Of a stretch of DNA of 10,643 bases, positions 1-10,643 are shown one piece after another (positions within the stretch are counted from its first letter, which is position 1; each line of letters starts with the position of its first letter). The notes beneath the pieces were generated by a model that did no database searches, was not told the origin of the DNA, and saw only the letters and a list, made by a program, of their open reading frames with translations. The position numbers and the translations under genes are program-made. This stretch comes from Saccoglossus kowalevskii (taxonomy: Eukaryota; Hemichordata; Enteropneusta; Harrimaniidae): assembly GCF_000003605.2 (NCBI RefSeq), contig NW_003151762.1, positions 130,360 through 141,002 on the forward strand. Direction: 5' to 3'.

Positions 1-300
1 ACTCGCGATTTGTGCCGTTTTGAATAAAACCAAGTTAGCGATTATGAACAATGGTTATTAACCTAACACCTGACCTCCGCTGCACTTTTTGTTTCGCATT
101 TTAAGGTAAGAAATCGACATTTGAAACCGACAGGGTGTCGATTTACTAGGTGCCGTGTTTCACAACTTGTTTATTTATATACGTATAGCGGATGATTTTT
201 TTTTTTGAAAATTAGTATTTATTGATTTTCAGCCCCCAAGTGACTGTGGTAGAGGCCTATAGGTCGAAGACATGGGACCGTGCGATTCGGACGATGAATT

Positions 301-360
301 TGCATAAGCTAACTGAGGTTCTTACTAATATGCTTAAACAAACTGAGGTTCTTACAGCCA
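301..360. repeat. Two-copy tandem repeat, 30-nt unit
   Basis: Units 301-330 and 331-360 share an identical 15-nt core (AACTGAGGTTCTTAC, at 311-325 and 341-355). The preceding ten bases are also related: TGCATAAGCT versus TGCTTAAACA, 7 of 10 matching. The exact 30-nt offset makes a local tandem duplication the simple explanation. No function can be read from it. Confidence 0.8.
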
Positions 361-946
361 AAACAAAGTCAGCTTGGACTTTCAGTTTCGAGACATGACA
401 AAAGAAACGCAGCCAGTGATACATTTCTAAAATAAAAATGCCGACCACGCGCGTTTGAAAAGTATTGCCAGAGAGGGCGCACTTGAATATACGTCTTTTT
501 TACTGTATATACAATCTGCAAAGGTGTAGTGACGATGCAATGGCCGAGAAAAAAGAAGAATAGCAATTTTTGTGTAGGAAGATAGGTAGGTTTCATCCAA
601 TTTTCTTTCGGAGAAAATCATGGTTATCATGAGTCTCACTCACATTGAAAGTCACGTGGGCTCGAACAAGTATAAAATCGCCATAGAAACACACAAGAAA
701 AGCATAAATATGTTTTAAAAAACGCGAATCGTATGTAAAAAAAATAGTCTCAAATTATCATCAATCAGTGATAAAAAACTAAAAATACATTTGAATAATA
801 CGTTGACGATGTTTTTTTTATATTCATTGCCCTTTGACCTTCTCCCGTGCATTCGCAGACGCGTCAAAGAACTGTCATGCGCACTGTGAACGTATTTAGT
901 ATAATCTCTGACTTGACTCTTATAGGTATTTCAATGGGAGTACCAA

Positions 947-986
947 TCGTACGTCAATCAAACTCGTACGCGAATCGAACTGTACG
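947..986. repeat. Short degenerate tandem repeat, about 17-nt period
   Basis: TCGTACG occurs at 947-953 and again exactly 17 nt later at 964-970. A related CTGTACG follows at 980-986. The intervening bases also match in part (AATCAA versus AATCGAA). The core CGTACG is itself palindromic, so a cluster of binding sites is possible, but a small decayed tandem repeat explains it equally well. Confidence 0.5.
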
Positions 987-2086
987 TTTCACACTCGTTG
1001 CTAAGGATGGAACATAATTCACAGTTGGTCCAATAGTGTGAATGTTAATTGAAGTTTTTTCGAGCAGAGTATACACACGTCACAGGAGTATCATTACAAT
1101 ATGAGCTAGGTATTCCCACAAGGAAGAGAAGTAGTAGGAGTTTATATTGATCTGCTACGACTTCTACGAAACCTGTGCGAAGATTGCGCATTACGTAGCA
1201 AGACCATTCCCGAAATTCTCAGCCACAATGGCCGAGGTAGTCAACCCAATTTTCAACTCTGTAATTAGAATATGGATATAAACAAAATGTACACACGTGT
1301 CGGCATTGTGCTGGATTTTAAATTGACTTTTACATCGACTTTAAACAAAGTCAAATTGCTATATTTAAATACCAACAAATAACATTGATGAGTAACGCGC
1401 ATGTCTCTCCTGACACTAATGGCTTCACTATACTATCTGGTGTACTTGAATCGTATGAGCAACTAAATATAAATACACCGACGTCATGTAACAGATTTAT
1501 GAGTACATAAATATGTAAATACATAACTTACTCGTTTGGGTGCAAGTACAAATAAATCAGAGAGCTAAATAGAATGTAACATTGGTTCTGTGTGGCAATG
1601 GGAAGCAGCTATGGTGGTAGTCTAATAAAACGAATGACTAGTTGAAGAAATCAAACGAATTATGTGTGAACAAGCATTGTATTAGTATTTGTCAATGCAC
1701 TGTATACATCTAGAACTATAAAATGGTGAAGTTCACTGGATTGTTTATATTTAATACCTGTTGAATGTTGTTAAGGGAAGGAAGAATTGTGCTTTGGTGT
1801 TGAGGAAGGTGTCAATGTAGATGAGTGTGAAGGGAGTTATGAAAGGATGGGTCGTGAGTTTGGTGTTCACTACGTAGACGTGTGTGTAGATGTAAATCCA
1901 CAGACCTAGTCAAAACCTGTCAATATTAACAACAATGGGGAAATTGGCCCACAATTTAAAGCGGGTATGGCATTACCGTGCACAATACACAGTACACAAT
2001 ACTATAATGATTTTAATGGGATTATGGCGTAGACATATCTCTTGAATATTATTTTAGGGTGAAATAATTAATAGAAAACATTTAAT

Positions 2087-2341
2087 ATGAAACAACTCAA
2101 GCACTTATTTTCGGCATTGACCTTCACACTGTCTACTGTGGTTATTAGAAGATTGTACAAACATTCTACCATAATAAACTGGCTGCTTATTCTATAAGTA
2201 TGCCTTTGCGAGTCACTAAAGATTTCGAAACTATAGCGCCGCCAGTGGCTGTTCCAATAGCTATGCGTTCAGATTGAACACATCGCAGTGTGCAATTACT
2301 CAATACACTTTTAACTGAAATATTTGAATATTTTATAACAG
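2087..2341 (+). pseudogene. Possible decayed first exon of the P450
   Basis: An ATG at 2087 opens a 36-codon frame beginning MKQLKHLFSALTFTLSTVV followed by IRRLYKHS. This is a hydrophobic stretch followed by basic residues, as in a microsomal P450 signal anchor, but it stops at TAA before any hinge. The frame that leads into exon 2342-2626 instead reads a Pro-Pro...Pro-Ile segment near 2239-2259, an in-frame TGA at 2275-2277, then THRSVQLLNTLLTE and on into GPVYS. The distance from the ATG to GPVYS is 85 codons, roughly the length of a normal P450 N-terminus. This could be a first exon broken by a frame change and a stop. Alternatively the region is the end of an intron: a plausible acceptor (TTTTATAACAG) ends at 2341, with a branch-point-like TTTTAACT upstream. 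I cannot decide between these from the sequence. Confidence 0.25.
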
Positions 2342-5505
<3,164 letters not shown>

Positions 5506-5506
5506 G

Positions 5507-5514
5507 TGACGTCA
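5507..5514. promoter_or_regulatory. CRE-type octamer TGACGTCA
   Basis: A perfect palindromic CREB/ATF-type site begins one base after the P450 stop codon. The position, at the start of the likely 3' UTR, argues against a promoter role for this gene. One of two such octamers in the window (the other is at 7521-7528). Confidence 0.3.
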
Positions 5515-5734
5515 ACGTTTTCAGTGTATACCAGTCTGATCGTTGCACCCACATTTGCATATATTTTTTTACACCATACCCTCGCTCTCACTACAAACAG
5601 CCGATATATGGCAATGAGTCTATGAATATAGAATTTATTTCACGTTTTGTGAACTGTGAACAAGGCAGGAAAACACTCAAAAAGGCAAGACTCCAAATTC
5701 ATGTGTAAATGTGAAATTTGTTATAAATTTTTAG

Positions 5735-5740
5735 ATTAAA
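5735..5740 (+). terminator. Candidate poly(A) signal ATTAAA for the P450
   Basis: This is the common variant hexamer, about 230 nt after the stop codon. That is a plausible 3' UTR length, and no AATAAA occurs before 6153. There is no clear GU-rich element just downstream, so this is only a candidate. Confidence 0.3.
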
Positions 5741-5765
5741 TTTTACAAGTCATGAATTCGGTTAG

Positions 5766-5781
5766 CATTGTTGCAACAATG
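5766..5781. repeat. 16-bp perfect palindrome (22-bp imperfect)
   Basis: CATTGTTGCAACAATG is its own reverse complement. Allowing one mismatched pair, the symmetry extends to 5764-5783 plus its neighbours (TAG...TTA). The half-site ATTGTTGC and the centre TTGCAA resemble bZIP (C/EBP-like) recognition sequence, but no gene start lies nearby. Confidence 0.7.
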
Positions 5782-6357
5782 TTACGCTCATTAATCAATA
5801 ACCATTAAGTGTTTGTCTATTTTTCATTCACACATTGAGCAAAAACTCATAATATCCTGTCAGATATGTGATTGGCGTATTGTTTCAGATTATCCATTAC
5901 TTGAAGAGAAGATATGAAAAGTTACAACAGACAATTACAAAATTACGTTAAAATGAGCTACAACTGTTACTACCCTAGATCGCAGCGGATTCGAGGCTCG
6001 ACATATACTATAACTGAGTGGTCAAGCAATAATTATTTTCATAGTTGTGTAGTTAATATCGGAAAGTAGTAGAGATTGACGCAGTACAATTATGATACAT
6101 TAGATGCGGATTGCGGAAAATTAAAAAAAAAAGTGTTTTTGTTTTGTTTTCAAATAAATGTACAATCATTGTTAACATATACAATTTATACATGTCATTA
6201 AATAAAATGTGTATTATTGCAATTCTTTGGTTATTCACATCATTACTTTGCAATGTGAGAGGGTGATGGGTTGACTAATAGTACGAGTGAGTGGTGTGTT
6301 ATAAAATACACATTGCATGTCCTTATTCGGGCACTTGTATTTGTTTATTGTCCCAAG

Positions 6358-6383
6358 TGGGTACCAATAATGTTTAGTACCCA
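6358..6383. repeat. Perfect 7-bp-arm hairpin
   Basis: TGGGTAC (6358-6364) and GTACCCA (6377-6383) are exact reverse complements around a 12-nt loop. It sits centrally inside the larger inverted-repeat element. Confidence 0.7.
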
Positions 6384-6392
6384 TATTTCCTC

Positions 6393-6404
6393 GGGGGGGG
6401 GGGG
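6393..6404 (+). repeat. Poly-G run (12 G)
   Basis: Twelve consecutive G residues in an otherwise AT-rich region. Such runs are prone to length error in sequencing and to slippage. Confidence 0.97.
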
Positions 6405-6462
6405 TAGACGTATACTAGTACCCTCACGGCCATGCAATATGTGCTTATTAGTACACCTCACT

Positions 6463-9400
6463 GTGACGTAATTTGTGTGTTTATTTAGTGCGCATTACAC
6501 ATCGACACGATTAGTTTAATATATAATGACTTGATTTTTAGGTGAAACCGCAAAAGACATAGGATTTTGGTCAAATTATGCAAATTAGAAGATCCCCTCC
6601 AGACAATATTATAGTGGCCGACCAACACTGAACATAAGCTTTAGATGGCATTGTTAATAGCAGTCCTTTATGCGTAAGTACTTTCTATGAATGATTTGTG
6701 TGACTTTGCATTTTCAGCTCCAAATTTTGATTTTAAAATGGCGAAATTGGAACAGCTATACTAAGTTTGTTACAAAATTGAACTTTACTCTTGTTCGAAC
6801 ATTTTAAGGTCGGCAATTGATCATAAAATTGGTCAAATATTAAAAAAAATGTTAGGATTAAATAGTGAAATATTTGAGGTCACATCCAACGAAGCTTACT
6901 TTACATAACTAATATCACAACAATCTGACTGACTGACGGTTTTCAACAAGAAGTCAAAAATATTCATCAAAATTAGAGAAAAAGAATCAAACTTGTGTTT
7001 TTAAGAAGAAAGCGAAAACGACAGTAACATGAATAACTCCGCTTGAAATCATTTTTCGTGCTGATAATGCCAAAATAAAAGTAAAATTCAATCTTGTAAT
7101 ACGGAATGCCAAATTCTATGACGGCTTGAATAACAAGAATTAAATTTAAATTTATTTCTGTAGAAATGTGTACAGAGTTACAAATTATGCGAATTTTGAT
7201 CAATTTCTCCAATTCAAATTGAGGGATCAACACGTACAATACAGAAAGTATCCGCCGCTACCTTAAAAGTACTTTATTGTGATACAAATCCGCATGGAGT
7301 CTGACCAACTAACAAGCACGAGGAATAAGGTTTATAAAGATACCTTCCCGACGTTTGGCCGATCAACTGGTAAGCACAGCGAAACTATTCATACACATGT
7401 TTGGTAATCTTGAATCACAAATGCGTGTAATTATAATCTAAATAAAAACTGCCCAACATGAATTGCATACATTAACACAGTAATAATTAAATAATCAAAT
7501 CTCTCTGCTATTGTATAGGATGACGTCATGCTTTTAGTATAAAACTGGTATGCTTCTGAGTAATAAACATGTACGCGGTTACATCACGAAGTCTTCGACA
7601 TGAAACCAAAACGACGCACAAACCCGACGTGCAAAATACACGCGTTGATTTTATTTGAAAAGACCCATTACTGAACACAACTATCAACCGACTAGTATAG
7701 TACAGAAGTGAACAAGCGTGCACATCGTATTAAGATGCTATCAAATAGTTGTGTACTCAAGGTTTACTTTATTAGAAAATCCGCTTAAAAATCAGTTAAA
7801 AGTACAAAACTAATTTCTAGATACATCAATATGTGTACAATACTCTTTCAAATGAGTTTATTTTGCGGCTTATATTTGTTCATATGACTTTTATACAGAA
7901 AACAATATTGCATAGATAAGCGAAAATAAACCAGCATTTTGTCACTCTCGTATTTGTTTATTGAACGAGGATTGGACTTTCTGCACCGCATCAAGAGCTA
8001 ATTGAATCAGATTATAAGGCATTTTCTAAATTGACGTTTTCTGTGTGGCAAAAACAACGTTTCATTATTCCAAAAGCTTTGAGTTTGAAGTATCATAACG
8101 TATTACTTGTTATATATACGAGTAAATACAATTTCCACCAATTTTGAAACATCGCGTACAGCGTTTTCACATGGCAATTTAAACAAATTTGTGTCAACGT
8201 TAAGTCAACGCAGTGTGCTTAAAAACATTAACTTTACAAGTTGTATAATATGTACATTTAAAACAACCCAAATTCAATGGTTGCGTAATCTTTCGAGGAT
8301 TTTAAAGAAGCAAATTTAATCAACGCAATTTATTTGAATATGCAACTAATTGCAGTGAAAATCGATTCAGATCGACAGCAAGTGTAGCAATAGGCACCTG
8401 TCGTCAATCTAGTGGCGACGAGTGTGATTTTTTGAGTATTCAAAGTCAACCATCTATATGCCACCGATACATGGCCATATTTTCCCTGTCTTTGTTTGTG
8501 TCATTGCGCGTTATGTCTAGACACTTGTTTAGGCTAATTGAATTAAAAATACAAACTGCGTCACTATCAAACTGTCGATCTGCATCGTTGTCGCTGTATA
8601 AACTTTTCGTAACTGTGATTAATTTAACTAAAAGCGAGTCAAATCGATCAGTAACAAAGTACAAGCAATTATTTCTATAAATGAGTGTACCGCAAGACAA
8701 AGACAAATGTTCATATCAAACTGTTCAGAGGTCCTCGAAAAAAGATTACAAACAAAAAAAGAAATAATATCTCCAGTAATGATAATGATAATTGATTTAC
8801 TAAAGGATATTATTTGTACAAATAGTGAGTTGTAATCAGTATCGATTTCGCTCATATTTATACAATTATGCGTTTCACACACCAAGTGACATCAATTAAA
8901 AACCATATAGATATAATTGTTTAGTTATCATCAATTGCCCTAGAAATTTTACCAAATCCTAACTAAAGTCAAAACAAATGTGAAATACCAGTATATTCAA
9001 ACATTATTTTATACTAAACATATCATCGAAAAGAAGATGATTTACTGGTGTAGACACATTTCATTGCAACTTATTCTTGTAATTTGGATTATATAAAAGA
9101 CAGACACTCGTTGAATTGTTCGTGGCTATTACGGAAGCAAGCTACGATAAATTTGTGGTTTGGACGTGCATGATAAGCTTTTGTTTAGATAAGAGATAAA
9201 AAATAACAGCTGTTAATATATAAATGACAAATCAACTCATAAAAAATGTTAATAAAATATGGGGGCGGTCAGGAAGTACCCAGAATATATACAAATATGT
9301 TGACAATATATCGTGATATAGTTACTTTGTTATGTATCAGAACAATAAGAACTCAATATTGAAATTATTTATCAGATAGAAACAAAAATAATCCAGAATT

Positions 9401-9643
9401 TATACCAATATAAGGCTCTAATTAAATTGTATTATTTAAAACCTTTGTGATAATAATATACAGCTGTCATTCCATCAAGACGAACTATTTCAACTGCATA
9501 TAATGCTTCGATATTAAATGTACACACTTTGGACAGTGATAACAATTCAGTGGGACAATTTGTAAATTGATTCAAGGTTATTTTTTCAAGGTAAAGGTGA
9601 CACAGTATCAAGTCAGTTAGTTTACAACCCTCTGCGTACGACA
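6463..9643. other. Long intergenic stretch without a recognisable gene
   Basis: AT-rich DNA between the inverted-repeat element and the end of the EGF gene. Open frames here (7526-7723 -, 8107-8319 +, 8432-8680 +, 8446-8706 -, 8628-8885 -, 9432-9644 -) show no known domain, and several overlap on opposite strands. Part of the right end must be the 3' UTR of the minus-strand gene. No exact AATAAA or ATTAAA is found on the minus strand in roughly 750 nt after that gene's stop. A CRE plus TATA-like pair occurs at 7521-7544. Confidence 0.5.
7521..7544 (+). promoter_or_regulatory. CRE octamer next to a TATA-like box
   Basis: TGACGTCA (7521-7528) is followed after 9 nt by TATAAAA (7538-7544). The arrangement resembles a cAMP-responsive core promoter, but no convincing exon follows: the next ATG opens only 17 codons. 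It may be chance, or mark an unrecognised non-coding transcript. Confidence 0.2.
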
Positions 9644-9816
9644 TTATGACACATCGTCACTTTTCTTGTTTCTGCCCCTTGTGAAAATTACTATAAGAAT
9701 AAAGACAACGAGTAGAAGTGAAACCAAAACTATTAATGCAATCCACCAGGGTTCTATAGCTAATTCAAAATCATTATCATCTGTCTGTTCATCTTTTTCT
9801 CCGGTGTCATCTATGT
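9644..9816 (-). CDS. Transmembrane and cytoplasmic-tail exon
   Basis: The final exon is 173 nt and encodes the acidic juxtamembrane linker, a hydrophobic helix of about 22 residues opened by Trp-Trp, a positively charged stop-transfer (RGRNKK), and the tail end SDDVS before TAA. The C-terminus is not a classical PDZ ligand. Reading upstream of the acceptor continues only into low-complexity Tyr/His-rich intron translation. Confidence 0.88.
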
Positions 9817-10491
9817 CTGAAAGATAAAAAGGGACCATGTTGTGATAAAAAACAGTGTCATGGTAGTAATATATATTGCGATCAAAATATCTGTCTTGCA
9901 ATGTATCATAGTACGTGTATATTTGGATATATGCGGTTCTTAAATGTAAACAAATGCACGTATGATGATGACACACACATTGACTAGCCCCAGGGACTAG
10001 TGATTTTCACTCCACCGCATACAACTTATCGACTACAGCTAACGCTCATAACGTCTAGTTACTGTAAACACTTTATTTTCGCTCGGTATTTATTTTTGCT
10101 ATTTTCACTTTATGAATCATTCAGTGAAAATAAAAATTCAGCGAATATACTCTTTTCCGGCATATTTTACATTCAACTCACTAACAAATCAGTGAAAATA
10201 AATTTCATACAAACACCAACAAATATTGTAGAGTATGTAACTAATTCAAACATTGGATTGCTCAACAAATATTATCCAATGTTTAGTTAAACATATGTTC
10301 CGTTGGTCAATTCATAAGAATGCACCTGGTTTATGAAAACTGAAGAGTATGATATAATTATTACTTACGAGATGAACACTGTGGCCCCATGTAGCCATCA
10401 CGACACGAGCAAAGATACTCATTATTCAAATGCACGCATGTACCATCGTTTTGACATGGATTACTATTACACGGACGGAGTTCTTCAACCT
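9644..10491 (-). CDS. EGF-like single-pass membrane protein, C-terminal part
   Basis: Two terminal exons (10491-10369, then 9816-9644 on the minus strand) join in frame through a phase-1 intron; the gene continues past the right edge. The visible part has about 97 full codons and ends at TAA (9646-9644). In order: one EGF-like domain with six Cys in the standard spacing (CNSNPC, QNDGTC, VHLNNEYLCSC, RDGYMGPQC); an acidic linker (about IDDTGEKDEQTDDNDFE); a transmembrane helix starting PWWIALIVLVSLLLVV; and a basic, very short cytoplasmic tail (TRGRNKKSDDVS). This predicts a type I surface protein with its EGF domain close to the membrane. The EGF contains consensus sites for O-glucose (C-x-S-x-P-C) and O-fucose (C-x4-T-C), but not the usual calcium-binding lead-in or the Asp/Asn hydroxylation site. 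The full architecture and specific identity cannot be told from this fragment. Confidence 0.88.
9983..10001. repeat. 19-nt near-palindrome
   Basis: ACTAGCCCCAGGGACTAGT is symmetric except for one C/A mismatched pair around a central A. It lies about 70 nt outside the nested inverted repeat at 10074-10149 and could be part of the same element, but this is not shown. Confidence 0.5.
10074..10149. mobile_element. Nested inverted repeat (palindromic MITE-like candidate)
   Basis: Outer arms TATTTTCGCT (10074-10083) and AGCGAATATA (10140-10149) match 9 of 10 as reverse complements. Inner arms TATTTTCACT (10100-10109) and AGTGAAAATA (10123-10132) match perfectly around a 13-nt centre. The string TCAGTGAAAATAAA recurs at 10190-10203. 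The layered GTGAAAATA/GCGAATA motifs resemble short palindromic repeats found in AT-rich invertebrate genomes; this is an impression from the pattern, not a database match. It lies in the intron of the EGF gene and has no coding capacity. Confidence 0.45.
10369..10491 (-). CDS. EGF-domain exon (symmetric 1-1)
   Basis: The acceptor TTTTTATTTCAG ends at 10492 and the donor C^GTAAGT starts at 10368. The exon is 123 nt (41 codons), phase 1 at both ends, the usual form of a shuffled EGF exon. It encodes VEELRPC through GPQCSS, with all six cysteines within this one exon. The first codon is split (xAG), so its residue depends on an upstream exon outside the window. Confidence 0.9.
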
Positions 10492-10643
10492 CTGAAATAA
10501 AAAGAAAACATTGAAGAAGATTCAGACTAAGCAGCTTTGTTTTAAGCAAGTGAAAAACTTGTATATTGTTTGAGATAGTGCTATATTCTTTATCTGTAGC
10601 GTATTTTTTCATAGCGGTAATCCATGAGTTATATACAAGACAG
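10492..10643 (-). other. Upstream intron of the EGF/TM gene, cut by window edge
   Basis: A minus-strand polypyrimidine tract and TTTCAG immediately precede the EGF exon. The frame stays open up to 10612, but the translation (rich in Leu, Lys and Ser, no Cys pattern) does not look like an EGF domain, so I take it as intron. Confidence 0.6.

Larger units (their letters stand above)
1..2086. other. 5' flanking non-coding DNA
   Basis: No recognisable coding exon was found on either strand. Open frames are short, have no familiar motifs and fit chance in AT-rich DNA. I looked on the + strand for the missing P450 first exon (a hydrophobic anchor followed by a Pro-Pro-Gly-Pro hinge) and did not find one. 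Two short tandem repeats (301-360 and 947-986) are the clearest structures. TATA-like strings at 671-677 and near 1720, and a CCAAT near 1030, are too weak alone to call a promoter. Confidence 0.6.
5506..6250. other. P450 3' flank (probable 3' UTR, then intergenic)
   Basis: Sequence after the P450 stop. It begins with a CRE octamer (5507-5514), then an ATTAAA at 5735-5740 that could be a poly(A) signal, then a strong palindrome at 5766-5781. The first exact AATAAA strings on the + strand lie much later, at 6153-6158 and 6201-6206. No coding exon is recognised. Confidence 0.5.
6286..6462. mobile_element. Diverged inverted-repeat element (MITE-like candidate)
   Basis: The left arm around 6286-6332 (GAGTGAGTGGTGTG ... 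ACACATTGCATGTCC ... GGGCACTTGTAT) aligns with the reverse complement of 6413-6462 (AGTGAGGTGT ... CACATATTGCATGGCC ... GGGTACTAGTAT). Small gaps are needed, but blocks such as TTGCATG, GGTGT and GTAT are identical. Between the arms lie a perfect 7-bp hairpin (6358-6383) and a run of 12 G (6393-6404). There is no transposase and I cannot define target-site duplications. A short non-autonomous element or a structured repeat is likely; the exact ends are uncertain. Confidence 0.4.
9817..10368 (-). other. Intron of the EGF/TM gene (552 nt)
   Basis: The donor is GTAAGT and the acceptor TATCTTTCAG on the minus strand; the intron is phase 1, and C plus AC make a His codon. It contains the nested inverted repeat 10074-10149 and a near-palindrome at 9983-10001. 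The + strand open frame at 10000-10290 lies over this repeat and shows no protein motif. Confidence 0.85.

Noticed and set aside
671-677. TATAAAA as a core promoter
   Set aside because: A single TATA-like string in AT-rich DNA with no exon at a sensible distance; the same string occurs elsewhere by chance.
1778-1912. Plus-strand 44-codon open stretch with acidic, Cys-containing translation (…NVDEC…)
   Set aside because: It looks faintly like an EGF lead-in, but the cysteine pattern is not that of any domain, it follows a TAA, and no convincing splice sites flank it.
6153-6206. AATAAA strings as the main P450 poly(A) signals
   Set aside because: They lie about 650-700 nt after the stop and are common in AT-rich DNA. 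They remain possible distal signals, but nothing distinguishes them.
9432-9644. Minus-strand 70-codon frame whose ATG overlaps the EGF gene stop
   Set aside because: It lies in the expected 3' UTR of a eukaryotic gene, where a second cistron is not expected, and the translation has no known motif.
10000-10290. Plus-strand 96-codon frame
   Set aside because: It covers the intron of the EGF gene and the nested inverted repeat; its translation reflects repeat sequence and it has no domain signature.

Overview
This is an AT-rich eukaryotic (animal) genomic window. Protein-coding sequence is split by introns with canonical GT...AG junctions, intergenic DNA is long and full of simple repeats, and there is no sign of operons, ribosome binding sites or tightly packed ORFs. 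The two recognisable genes are an animal microsomal cytochrome P450 of the CYP1/CYP17 type (clan 2) and the 3' end of an EGF-domain single-pass membrane protein. Together with the AT-rich background and short palindromic repeat elements, they suggest a marine invertebrate, most likely a mollusc or another lophotrochozoan. That placement is inference; nothing here fixes the species.

Layout. Positions 1-2086 are non-coding flank with two short tandem repeats. Positions 2087-2341 hold a possible but broken P450 first exon: a membrane-anchor-like peptide, then a frame change and an in-frame stop. Positions 2342-5505 (+) carry four well-supported P450 exons (2342-2626, 3725-3904, 4324-4587, 4913-5505). 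They join in one frame through three phase-1 introns to give about 440 residues ending at a natural stop. The first intron holds a long (AAAT)n microsatellite. Positions 5506-9643 are about 4.1 kb without a recognisable gene. They contain a 16-bp perfect palindrome, two CRE octamers (one beside a TATA-like box), and a diverged inverted-repeat element with an internal hairpin and a 12-G run. Positions 9644-10491 (-) hold the last two exons of the EGF/transmembrane gene, with an intron containing a nested inverted repeat. The gene continues beyond the right edge.

The two genes converge (P450 on +, EGF protein on -) and show no sign of working together. The P450 has its core catalytic signatures (I-helix G-x-E-T, ExxR, PERF, heme-Cys loop), but its N-terminal anchor exon is missing or decayed and the C-helix Trp is Leu. 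I found no convincing new biological system. The most useful leads are the state of the P450 5' end, the two palindromic repeat elements, and the dual O-glycosylation consensus in the EGF domain.
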